From Amphritea sp. (GTDB lineage Bacteria; Pseudomonadota; Gammaproteobacteria; Pseudomonadales; Balneatricaceae): 64,000 nt of DNA. Within the stretch, counting starts at the first letter, position 1, and each line of letters starts with the position of its first letter. The notes beneath the pieces were generated by a model. It was given only the letters and a program-made list of their open reading frames with translations, ran no database searches and was not told where the DNA came from. The position numbers and the translations under genes are program-made. Of the stretch, positions 56,624 to 64,000 are shown piece by piece. The DNA lies in contig NZ_JADGEW010000010.1 in the NCBI RefSeq assembly GCF_016744155.1, forward strand, positions 54,651-118,650, given 5' to 3'.

Positions 56624-57217
56624 ATGTCTGATACTGGATTTACCCGGCTGGCGGGCGTTGTATTGGCAGGTGGGCAGGGCAGTCGTATGGGCGGGCAAGA
56701 CAAAGGGTTAGTGCCTTTTCGTCAAGCGCCAATGATTAGCTGGACGTTAGAGCAAGTCAGGCCTGTGGTTGATCATCTGATGATTAGTTGTAACCGTAAT
56801 ATGCACCTCTATTCCCGCTTTGGAGAAACCCTGGTGAGTGATCATGAGGTGGGGTATTGCGGTCCGCTGGCTGGTATTCAGGCTGCTTTGGCCGAGCTGG
56901 ATGCCGGTTTCAGCCATCTATTGGTACTCCCCTGTGATACCCCTCTGCTAAGTTTGCAGGTGATAGATCAGTTAGTGGCTAGCGCCCGGCAGTACCCTGA
57001 TCATATTGTTTTCCTGAAAACGGGAGATCGTGAACACTATCTGCATGCCGTCATTCCGGTCTGCTACCAGATCGCGTTGAAGCAGTGGTTGGCCTCTGGT
57101 CAGGGTGCTGTGGGACGCTGGTACCGGCAGTTTCCGCATTATGTCCTGGATGCCAGCAGGGATGGTGATTGTCTGCTGAATATGAATACACCCGAACTAC
57201 TGGCTGTGGGGGCCTGA
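56624..57217 (+). CDS. mobA: Molybdenum cofactor guanylyltransferase MobA
   Basis: A 197-residue nucleotidyltransferase adding GMP to Mo-molybdopterin to make the MGD form used by NarG. The GTP-binding opening VVLAGGQGSRMGGQDKGLVPF, CGPLAGIQAAL and the metal-site LPCDTPLL are all present. Last gene of moaB-moeA-mobA. Confidence 0.95.
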   Translation: MSDTGFTRLAGVVLAGGQGSRMGGQDKGLVPFRQAPMISWTLEQVRPVVDHLMISCNRNMHLYSRFGETLVSDHEVGYCGPLAGIQAALAELDAGFSHLLVLPCDTPLLSLQVIDQLVASARQYPDHIVFLKTGDREHYLHAVIPVCYQIALKQWLASGQGAVGRWYRQFPHYVLDASRDGDCLLNMNTPELLAVGA

Positions 57218-57391
57218 GGGGCCCATAGTCACCTGATAGTTGAGAATGGCGGTCACAAGTCGTGGTTAAGCTAACGCTTCGTGTACCTCCTTGGCGGGCT
57301 GCTGATGCTGACGTCAGGTAAGGTAGCATTATGGAGGCTATGACTAAACCTCCAGTTTTTTGTCTTGTCTGTGTTGGTGATTTTGATCAAC

Positions 57392-57440
57392 TTCCCCGTT
57401 TTCCCCGTTTTCCCCGTTTTCCCCGTTTTCCCCGTTTTCC
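57392..57440. repeat. 9-bp tandem repeat, five copies plus partial
   Basis: TTCCCCGTT is repeated five times without change (57392-57436) and followed by the partial TTCC. It lies in the 390-nt gap between convergent mobA and the kinase gene, which otherwise has no gene. Such perfect short arrays mutate by slippage. Confidence 0.9.
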
Positions 57441-57531
57441 GCCCGGATCACGGGACGTAAGAATCAAGCTGTAAAAAATCGTCAGTCGCTACAACTGCTC
57501 TTGGAGTCATTGTTTTCGGTGTTTGATTGGT

Positions 57532-57563
57532 GGGGGTAAGCCCCCCATGAGTTAGGGGGGGGG
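57532..57563. terminator. G/C-tract hairpins between convergent genes
   Basis: GTGGGGG-TAAG-CCCCCC can pair, and the same C tract can alternatively pair with a run of nine G at 57555-57563. Likely end of both converging transcripts, although T tracts are absent. Confidence 0.4.
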
Positions 57564-57611
57564 TAACGTCTCTGTCAGGGTTTCACAGGACAATATTGGG
57601 TATGCCTTGTT

Positions 57612-59366
57612 CTACTTCAACCAAAAAGCGATCAGCGTAAACAGGGCAGTCATAAACCACACCAGCGACATCAGTTGCCAGAACAGCAGAGCGTTGGGGG
57701 TTTTCTGTTCTTTCTCTCGAGGAACCAGAAAGTCAGGGCTGGGTTGTGTTAGATCCTGCATCATCTGGTCGATACTGTCGTAGCGTTGAGTCGGGTTTAT
57801 CATCATGGATTTCTCTAGCGCACGATCAAACCAGATAGGAATAATCGGATTGTAACGATCAGCTGGAATATAGTTGAGTTTTTCAAGCTGTTGGGGAGTT
57901 TCACAACTTTCCAGTGCGTTGCCGAAAGGCAGCTTATGGGTGAACATTTCGTAGGTAATGGCGGCCAGGGAAAACATGTCGCCCTTGATGCCAGTGTTCT
58001 GGCCCAGTCGAAATACGGGGTCGGAGTAATTCATAGTGCCAAGAATCCGGTCTCTTTCTAAGGGCACAAATATCTCATTTATACCCGCGACAAAGACGGA
58101 CCCAAAATCAACAATTACCGCGCTGTTGTCGGGGCGCACCACGATATTACTTGGCTTTAGGTCCTGATGCAGGGTTTCACGCTGATGAAAAGATTTCAGC
58201 CCTTCGGCCATCTGTTTGACCAGTTGAATAACCAGCGCTGGTTTTGGTGATGGGTTTTGGGTCATCCAGGTGTCGAGGGCGACTCCCTCAATAAATTCCA
58301 TCAGGTAATAGAGAAAGGTTTTTGCCCGGTTGGGGATATGAACCGGAACGACATGGGGGCTTTGAATACGGCTGCCTACCCATTCTTCCATGATGAAACG
58401 TTCGATATAGGCAGTATCGTCCTCGTAATTGCGAGACGGCGTTTTCATTACCCAGATTTGGTCAGTTTCCAGATCACGTACCCGGTATAGCTGACTGCGA
58501 TTACTGGCATAAAGTTCTTTTTCAATCAGGTAGCCGTCAATCTTCATACCCTGCTCCAGGTCAGGAGGGAAGGGCAGTATCGTCAGGCGATCGTTCATCT
58601 GATTGATAGATTCATCATTTAGTTGGTCCACCCGTACTAACTGACAGCTGAGATTGTCAGTACTACCTGCCTCGTAAGCGGCCTCCAATAACTCTTCACA
58701 GTTCTGCTGAATATCTTCAGAGGCGAGCGACATCTGTTTCAACATAGCGGGCGTCAGACTATCGTGCACACCATCGGTGGACAGTAGAAAAAGATCTCCC
58801 TGTTGGATCTCCATCGATAGGTAATCGATTTCCAGATGGGTATCCATACCCATGGCTCGGGCCAGACAACTGTCTTTACGGTTGAGTTGGGTGGTATGGT
58901 CTGTGGTTAGTAATTCAAGTTCGTTGTTGCGAATAAGGTAGATTCGGCTATCGCCGATGTGGAATAGATGAGCTGTTTTTGATTTGATGACCAGTACCGA
59001 AAGCGTACAAATGTGGCCTCGAGACGTGGACAGATATTCATGACTGCGGGTATAGAGCAGGCGATTGATCGCCGTTAATACCTTTTGGGCCGATTTACTA
59101 ACGGTCCATATATCCGGAGTGTCAAAATAGTCGCTGAGAAATTCCTGAACACAATAACGTGCGGCTTCGCCTCCAGCTTCGGCTGTACTAACGCCATCAG
59201 CAATAACGGCAGCAGCACCTTTGGTGGCCAGTAGATTTCCCTCAGGGTGGAAAAAACCGAGACAGTCTTCGTTTTGCTCCTTACGTCCCTGGTCGCTGCG
59301 CTGGCCAGCCGACAGTTTTATAACACTGTCTTGCAGGTAGTTAGTTTGCGACTCAAGATCATTCAT
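57612..59366 (-). CDS. Fused PP2C phosphatase / Ser-Thr kinase, membrane-anchored
   Basis: A 584-residue protein: PP2C-type phosphatase (about residues 10-245; GRKEQNEDCLGFF, AAAVIADGVSTAEAGGEAA, LLSTDGVHDSLT, GSTDNLSCQLV), Hanks-type kinase (about 270-545; Lys in IWVMKTPS, catalytic loop HQDLKPSN, DFG in VIVDFGSVF) and a C-terminal membrane helix. The glycine-rich loop is weak, and HRD is HQD. It follows narK on the same strand. Similar fusions are found beside nitrate transporters in other gammaproteobacteria, so control of nitrate uptake or use by phosphorylation is plausible. Confidence 0.93.
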   Translation of the reverse strand: MNDLESQTNYLQDSVIKLSAGQRSDQGRKEQNEDCLGFFHPEGNLLATKGAAAVIADGVSTAEAGGEAARYCVQEFLSDYFDTPDIWTVSKSAQKVLTAINRLLYTRSHEYLSTSRGHICTLSVLVIKSKTAHLFHIGDSRIYLIRNNELELLTTDHTTQLNRKDSCLARAMGMDTHLEIDYLSMEIQQGDLFLLSTDGVHDSLTPAMLKQMSLASEDIQQNCEELLEAAYEAGSTDNLSCQLVRVDQLNDESINQMNDRLTILPFPPDLEQGMKIDGYLIEKELYASNRSQLYRVRDLETDQIWVMKTPSRNYEDDTAYIERFIMEEWVGSRIQSPHVVPVHIPNRAKTFLYYLMEFIEGVALDTWMTQNPSPKPALVIQLVKQMAEGLKSFHQRETLHQDLKPSNIVVRPDNSAVIVDFGSVFVAGINEIFVPLERDRILGTMNYSDPVFRLGQNTGIKGDMFSLAAITYEMFTHKLPFGNALESCETPQQLEKLNYIPADRYNPIIPIWFDRALEKSMMINPTQRYDSIDQMMQDLTQPSPDFLVPREKEQKTPNALLFWQLMSLVWFMTALFTLIAFWLK

Positions 59367-59395
59367 CGATTAGTCCCTTCTCTTCACAAGGTAAA

Positions 59396-59426
59396 GGGTG
59401 GTGGTGTCGTTAGTAACACCCCACCC
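59396..59426 (-). promoter_or_regulatory. Hairpin between narK and the kinase-phosphatase gene
   Basis: GGGTGGTGGTGT and ACACCCCACCC pair with small mismatches around CGTTAGTA. Transcription from narK passes through it; it may lower expression of the downstream kinase gene. Confidence 0.5.
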
Positions 59427-59450
59427 CAGAGTTATCCCTCGACTTGTGGA

Positions 59451-60923
59451 TTATTCAACATTGATCAGCTGTACAGTACCATCCGGTAGTACTTCGGCTA
59501 TCTGACCACTGGGCTCGTCCATAAACTGTACCATGAAGAATATTATGGCTGCGGAGGCGCCGATCACCATAAAGAATGTGGAATAATCAACGAAGCTAAG
59601 TACGGTGAGGTAACACACCGCTCCGACGTTGCCATAGGCTCCGGCCATGCCCGCAATCTGACCGGTCATGCGACGCTGAATCAGCGGTACTACCGCGAAG
59701 ACAGCCCCTTCGCCGGCTTGAACAAAAAAGGAACAGCACATAGTTGCAATGACTGCCAATGGAATCCACCAGCTACCATCAATTTGGCTGAGAACGAAAT
59801 AACCCACCATCAGGCCCAGAATCAGCACGCTCAATGTCTTACGACGCCCAATAGTATCACTCAGGTGGCCACCGGTAGGCCGCGCGACTAAGTTCATAAA
59901 GGCAAAGCCAGAGGCAAGCAGGCCTGCTTTGACCGGGTCCAGACCTTCAAAGGTTTCCAGGAAAAACAAGGGAAGCATAGATACTACGGCTAGCTCAGAA
60001 CCAAAGGTAACAAAATACGCAACATTCAGTACCGCAACCTGTTTGAACTTGTAGCGTTGGATTTCAGGTACGCCGTGTTTCAGGTTTTCTTCATTTACAT
60101 GGTAGATAGCCCGCAGTTGCACCAGAAAAAGAACACCCAGTACGACATAGATAGCGTAGGTAGAGAATTGATCCAGTAGACCTATGTTGCTGGGTGATAG
60201 TTTCCAGGCAAGCACCGCGAGTGCGGCATACATCGGTATGTTCATCAGGATGTAGAAGACAAAGTCTTTCTTACTAGTAACTTCCAGACCACCGTGTTTT
60301 TTTGGTTTGAAATAGGTGGAACCCTTCGGTGTATTACGCGCAACTTTGTAGAATATAAAGCCGTAAATTATCGCGATCATACCGATGGATACCAGGGCAT
60401 AACGCCAGCCGTTTTCACCACCGTACATCAGAGCGATAGTCGGTAGCGTCATGGCGCCGGCAGCGGAACCAAAGTTACCCCAGCCACCGTAGACACCTTC
60501 GGCAACACCGACCTGTTTTGCCGGGAACCATTCACCGACCATGCGAATGCCGATAACAAAGCCTGCGCCGATAAAGCCGCTGAGAAAGCGCATAATGGCT
60601 AGTTGTTCATACGTCTGTGCCAGTGCAAAGCCGATACAGATGAAACCACCTATGACCAGCAGCATGCTGTAGACGATTCTGGGCCCATATTTATCTACCA
60701 GCGTGCCGACCACAATACGTGCGGGAATGGTGAGTGCTACGTTGAGTATCATCAACGCCTTGACCTCTGCACTGCTAAGGCCGAATACCTCTTTGATGTG
60801 GGCGAGCATTGGGGCATGGCTGAACCAGACCACAAAGGTCAGGAAGAAGGCAAACCAGGTGATGTGTAATGTTTTAATTTTTGGATCGGAAAAATTAAGT
60901 AAGCTAAATCTGCTAGTGGACAT
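59451..60923 (-). CDS. narK: Nitrate/nitrite transporter NarK
   Basis: A 490-residue major-facilitator transporter with twelve membrane helices. Both nitrate-signature glycine motifs are visible: [13 protein letters not shown] in helix 5 and [16 protein letters not shown] in helix 11; the substrate-site Arg is likely in IGIRMVGEW. It imports nitrate and/or exchanges nitrite. A perfect FNR box lies upstream. GGAGG is found nine bases before ATG. Confidence 0.95.
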   Translation of the reverse strand: MSTSRFSLLNFSDPKIKTLHITWFAFFLTFVVWFSHAPMLAHIKEVFGLSSAEVKALMILNVALTIPARIVVGTLVDKYGPRIVYSMLLVIGGFICIGFALAQTYEQLAIMRFLSGFIGAGFVIGIRMVGEWFPAKQVGVAEGVYGGWGNFGSAAGAMTLPTIALMYGGENGWRYALVSIGMIAIIYGFIFYKVARNTPKGSTYFKPKKHGGLEVTSKKDFVFYILMNIPMYAALAVLAWKLSPSNIGLLDQFSTYAIYVVLGVLFLVQLRAIYHVNEENLKHGVPEIQRYKFKQVAVLNVAYFVTFGSELAVVSMLPLFFLETFEGLDPVKAGLLASGFAFMNLVARPTGGHLSDTIGRRKTLSVLILGLMVGYFVLSQIDGSWWIPLAVIATMCCSFFVQAGEGAVFAVVPLIQRRMTGQIAGMAGAYGNVGAVCYLTVLSFVDYSTFFMVIGASAAIIFFMVQFMDEPSGQIAEVLPDGTVQLINVE

Positions 60924-61014
60924 TTGACTGCTCCGGAGGTGTTAACCTCTGCCCTAAAGATGTAAGGATATAAAAATTTAGGTTACAAAATAGGCCTTTC
61001 CAGGATAAAAACTG

Positions 61015-61028
61015 TTGATTCATATCAA
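61015..61028. promoter_or_regulatory. Perfect FNR-type box upstream of narK
   Basis: TTGATTCATATCAA is an exact TTGAT-N4-ATCAA. On the minus strand TATTTT at 60987-60992 is placed as a -10 hexamer for class II activation of narK. Confidence 0.85.
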
Positions 61029-61063
61029 CGATAGGGAGTCTCTAGTATGTCTGTTTAGGGCGC

Positions 61064-61504
61064 TATACTCCCTTGGTGGTAGTGCGTGTTATTTGATATA
61101 ACTATCTGATATATAATGAAAATATATATTAAAGAGTGGTGTATTTGATCTGTATTTGTTGAAATGACTCTTAGGAGGTATCTATTGCTAAATCGGTAGG
61201 TATCGGGGGTTTTAATCGATATGGAAAGTATTTGAGCCTTTCAGAATCGGCTGTATCTTTCCATGATAGAAGTCAAACTCTGAACGTGCAAAGGAGGTAA
61301 GGCTATATCACTTCAGAGCGATTTGCTTTTATTGGCGGCTGGGTTAGCCTGAATTACGTTGTCGTGCCGGTATATATCAACGATACCGTCCAAAGCCTGG
61401 TTATGGGCTTGATAGAGGTCGGGTGTTAGTGGCATGCAATAGTTTCAGGCTCAAATTGACAGAAATCTTCGCCCCTCGTTACTTTGGTTTCGAGGGGCTT
61501 TTTT
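61064..61504 (+). ncRNA. Candidate small RNA between narK and narL
   Basis: About 440 nt on the plus strand between a TATACT -10-like hexamer (61064-61069) and a strong intrinsic terminator (61471-61504). No open frame of credible size has a ribosome site and start, although two AGGAGG words occur near 61173 and 61291. The extent of the transcript is a guess; a shorter RNA ending at the terminator is equally possible. Confidence 0.35.
61471..61504 (+). terminator. Strong intrinsic terminator, plus strand
   Basis: GCCCCTCG and CGAGGGGC pair perfectly, followed by TTTTTT. The T tract is on the plus strand although both flanking genes, narK and narL, are on the minus strand, so it implies an unannotated plus-strand transcript. 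Confidence 0.85.
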
Positions 61505-61629
61505 GTATACCAATGTGAGCTACTTCGTCAAAGGTTGATTCAGTAGTGAGTGATTAAGCCCCAATTGTATGTCTGCAGGCATAAGGCCTATAGAGGCACG
61601 GTCGTTTGTGATGGTGGTTATCCCCTCGC

Positions 61630-62295
61630 TTAGCCAAGCCCTTCCTGAACGGCTAAGACTGCAACTTCTACACGAGAACGCAGATGAAGCTTTTTAAAGA
61701 GATGTTTTACATGAACCTTCACGGTGCCTTCGGTGATGTTCAGTTTGCGGGCAATTAATTTGTTGGGCAGGCCGCCGGCGATTAGTTTAATGATTTGCTT
61801 TTCTCTTGGGGAGAGGCTGTTGATATCCGGCCCTGTTCGCTTACGATTGCTTTGCAGTGCCTGGGCTAGCACGGTAGATAGACGTTCACTGATAACCATC
61901 TTGCCATTAGCGGCTTGGTTCAGGTTGGTCAGTAACTCTTCAGGTTCCATATCTTTGAGAAGGTATCCGTCAGCACCGGCTTTCAGCGCTGCAATGACGT
62001 CTTCTTCGTTATCAGAAACGGTAAATACCACAACCCGGGAGGTGATGCCGGCATCTCGTAATAGTTTAAGGGTTTCGATACCGTTGATTCTGGGCATGTT
62101 CAGGTCTAGCAGAATCAGGTCGGGCTCTAATTCTATCGCCTTCTCAACACCTTCTTCTGCATCGCTGGCCTCACCGGTGACTAAAAGTTCGGAGTCCAGT
62201 TCTATCAGTTGTTTTACCCCTTTGCGCAATAGGGGGTGGTCATCAATCAGAAGAATTGATGCGGGTCCGGATTTATTATTATCTTCTGTATTCAT
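61630..62295 (-). CDS. narL: Nitrate/nitrite response regulator NarL
   Basis: A 221-residue regulator: receiver domain with phospho-acceptor Asp in [11 protein letters not shown] (about residue 61) and a LuxR-type helix-turn-helix ([39 protein letters not shown]). It follows narX by nine bases. NarL boxes near narG and narK are expected but their short heptamers cannot be called with confidence by eye. Confidence 0.95.
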   Translation of the reverse strand: MNTEDNNKSGPASILLIDDHPLLRKGVKQLIELDSELLVTGEASDAEEGVEKAIELEPDLILLDLNMPRINGIETLKLLRDAGITSRVVVFTVSDNEEDVIAALKAGADGYLLKDMEPEELLTNLNQAANGKMVISERLSTVLAQALQSNRKRTGPDINSLSPREKQIIKLIAGGLPNKLIARKLNITEGTVKVHVKHLFKKLHLRSRVEVAVLAVQEGLG

Positions 62296-62304
62296 TACTG
62301 TCTC

Positions 62305-64000
62305 TTAAGTCTGTTTAGCCGAAAAAGTGAGGATCACCCGGGTGCCGCTTGATTCTCTATTTTCCACTTTAAGTTCACCATTGAGGGTGGAGCTTCGGTC
62401 CTGCATGATTACCAGGCCGTAATGGCCGGAAGTATCTTTATTTATAGGTAGACCGACGCCGTTATCTTCTACGCAGACTTCCATTTGGTTGCCGTTTTGG
62501 GTTACGCGTACAGAAGCCTCTGTCGCCTGACTGTGTTTTATCACGTTTGCCAGAGCCTCCCGCACTAATTGTAATACATGAATTTCTTGGTTGGCGGTCA
62601 AACTCTGCGGTAACAAATTGTATTTTAGTTTGATCTCAGAATTCAATCGGTCTGAAAATTCTTTAACGGTGGATTCCAGTGCTGGTCTAAGTCCCGGCTG
62701 ATCTAAAGTCAGGCGGAATGTGGTTAGTAGTTCCCGCAATTGATAGTAAGCACTGTTGAGTCCTTCTTTTAGCTCATTAACAACATCATCGATCTGTTGT
62801 TCACTCTGATGCTTTTTTCGCAAAATTTGCAGTCGACCAACCTGCATCTTCAGATAGGATAGCGATTGCGCCAGAGAGTCGTGCAACTCGCGGGCGATAA
62901 CGGCTCGCTCCTCCATCAGGGACATATGCTGCTCCTGCGAGGCTTTCAGTTCCAGTGATAATACCGTTCCCAGGTTATCAACTAAAGTTTCTATCAGGGT
63001 CTTCTGATCTTCTGTGAGCGGCGAAGCGAGTGGGTAAGCGATGGTGAGCTCGCCGAAATAAGCCTCTCGGGTTTGGATCGGGAAGTTGGCTGATTTATAC
63101 GGAAGGTTTTTCAGTGAGGGTACGATACAGTCGCTACAGCTTGTCTGCATGCAGTCGACAGGTCGTTTCTCTTGTTGAGTGGTTAGTAGCCGGTAACTGC
63201 TGGGTTGGCTGGGGTCGCATAAAGTAACACTTACGGGGCCGATCGGCAGTGTTTCTTCCAGTTCTTTCATGACTGGCATCAGGCGGCGGCATATATCTTC
63301 ATCACGGTTGAAACGCCGGGTTGCTTTATACAGCAGTTGGAGTCTCTGGTTAGTATCACGCAGCTCAGTTGTTTTTTGCTGTACCCGATTTTCCAGGTCA
63401 GCATAAATTTTGGACAGCTCTCCGGCCATGTGATTGAAGGTTGTGCCCAGTAGACCCAGTTCGTCATCACTCTGATAATAAACCCGAGCGGTGAGTTTAC
63501 CTTCACTGGCTTCTTTGGATGCACGTAATAATTGTCCAAGGGGTTCAACCACATTGCACTTAATATCATATAAGGCGATGAAGATGATGATTACGGTCAT
63601 TAACAAGCTGATGCCCTGCACCAGACTGAGTAGTTTGATTTTAGACTCTGTACTATGTTCCAGTAATCTAACCATGTGGTCGATACGTGTTACAAAATCT
63701 TTTAGCATCTCCAGATTTTTGGCGCCATCAAGTGGACTTTTTTGTAACTCCATTTTTAAGCGTGGAGATAAAACACTTTGCCACTCTGACATCAGTGATT
63801 GATAAACCTGATAGAGTTTGTGGTCCTTGCCCTCGGGGATGACATCTGTCAGCACTGTATCATTGATGCGAATATCAAACTCGTCAATGGAATCTAACAC
63901 CCTGGCTAAGGCTTTATCCGATGGGATACTCTCGTACTGTTGGGTTTCGGCAACGATTCGATAAGACATCATCCGCAGAGAGCCTGCCAAATTTATACCC
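62305..64000 (-). CDS. narX: Nitrate/nitrite sensor kinase NarX, N-terminus outside window
   Basis: The frame runs past the window end, so the first membrane helix is missing. What is visible: the nitrate-sensing P box NLAGSLRMMSYRI at the very edge, a periplasmic helical domain, membrane helix 2 (about 63590-63650), HAMP, a central domain with a Cys cluster (CMQTSCSDC), the HisKA_3 site ELHDSLAQSLSYLKMQVGRL with the phospho-acceptor His, and HATPase (EALANVIKHSQA, VEDNGVGLP). It phosphorylates NarL in response to nitrate. Confidence 0.95.
   Translation of the reverse strand, partial: GINLAGSLRMMSYRIVAETQQYESIPSDKALARVLDSIDEFDIRINDTVLTDVIPEGKDHKLYQVYQSLMSEWQSVLSPRLKMELQKSPLDGAKNLEMLKDFVTRIDHMVRLLEHSTESKIKLLSLVQGISLLMTVIIIFIALYDIKCNVVEPLGQLLRASKEASEGKLTARVYYQSDDELGLLGTTFNHMAGELSKIYADLENRVQQKTTELRDTNQRLQLLYKATRRFNRDEDICRRLMPVMKELEETLPIGPVSVTLCDPSQPSSYRLLTTQQEKRPVDCMQTSCSDCIVPSLKNLPYKSANFPIQTREAYFGELTIAYPLASPLTEDQKTLIETLVDNLGTVLSLELKASQEQHMSLMEERAVIARELHDSLAQSLSYLKMQVGRLQILRKKHQSEQQIDDVVNELKEGLNSAYYQLRELLTTFRLTLDQPGLRPALESTVKEFSDRLNSEIKLKYNLLPQSLTANQEIHVLQLVREALANVIKHSQATEASVRVTQNGNQMEVCVEDNGVGLPINKDTSGHYGLVIMQDRSSTLNGELKVENRESSGTRVILTFSAKQT

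Noticed and set aside
57392..57440. Tandem repeats as a CRISPR array
   Set aside because: Units are 9 bp with no spacers, and no cas genes are present.
61371..61385. TATATCAACGATA as another FNR site
   Set aside because: Only one half-site is present; the TTGAT partner at the correct spacing is missing.
61630..62308. 194-codon frame opposite narL
   Set aside because: It mirrors narL exactly, with Ser/Arg/Leu-rich shadow composition.
63988..63990. TTG at 63990 as the narX start
   Set aside because: The P box NLAGSLRMMSYR extends past it to the window edge, so the gene is cut by the window rather than starting there.

Overview
The window is chromosomal DNA of a heterotrophic, facultatively nitrate-respiring gammaproteobacterium. 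Protein flavour (YbiT, long class II IlvC, Dnr-like regulator, PACE exporter, NarXL with a narGHJI-ppiC-moaA order as in Pseudomonas) and the many c-di-GMP and chemotaxis genes fit an Oceanospirillales-type marine bacterium. This placement is inferred from gene content only. No rRNA, tRNA, prophage, complete insertion sequence or CRISPR array was seen.

Layout. 1-2.7 kb: 3' part of a copper-exporting ATPase gene plus a small cupredoxin. 3.4-9 kb: YVTN beta-propeller, modF, ilvC, folD. 9-15 kb: a membrane diguanylate cyclase, then an electron-transfer operon (cytochrome b561, SHP-type cytochrome c, diheme cytochrome c, PepSY protein) ending in its own two-component system. 15-20.8 kb: AlkA-like glycosylase with a non-standard start, chemoreceptor, TPR protein, DUF924 protein, ybiT. 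20.9-25.6 kb: a tight operon amidase / C45-type Ntn hydrolase / ATP-grasp ligase, with an unknown gene diverging from it; this is the best candidate here for an undescribed pathway. 25.7-31.4 kb: PACE exporter with divergent LysR, then a LysM-FecR protein and a CHASE2-GGDEF-EAL protein.

31.7-38.2 kb: a complete urate-to-glyoxylate pathway. PuuD oxidises urate to 5-hydroxyisourate, UraH and UraD give S-allantoin, PuuE gives allantoate, Alc and AllA release two ureas and glyoxylate. An IclR regulator lies at the end, and a HAD phosphatase gene inside is interrupted by an amber codon. Paired TGTATACA-type sites lie between puuE and uraH.

38.2-43.6 kb: a repeat-rich accessory stretch. Small unrelated genes (SRPBCC, YkgJ, DUF6435, MBL-fold, lipocalin, unknowns) are separated by six copies of a roughly 90-bp palindromic element and by other short repeats; some hairpin pairs show compensatory base changes.

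44-64 kb: a nitrate respiration island. An FNR-type box precedes narGHJI, which is followed by a PpiC foldase, beta-carbonic anhydrase, moaA and a Dnr-like Crp/Fnr regulator; then moaB-moeA-mobA for cofactor synthesis; then, on the other strand, narXL and narK with a PP2C-kinase fusion gene. A perfect FNR box precedes narK, and a possible small RNA with its own terminator lies between narK and narL. The sensor, regulators, transporter, enzyme and molybdenum cofactor supply for nitrate reduction are therefore encoded together.
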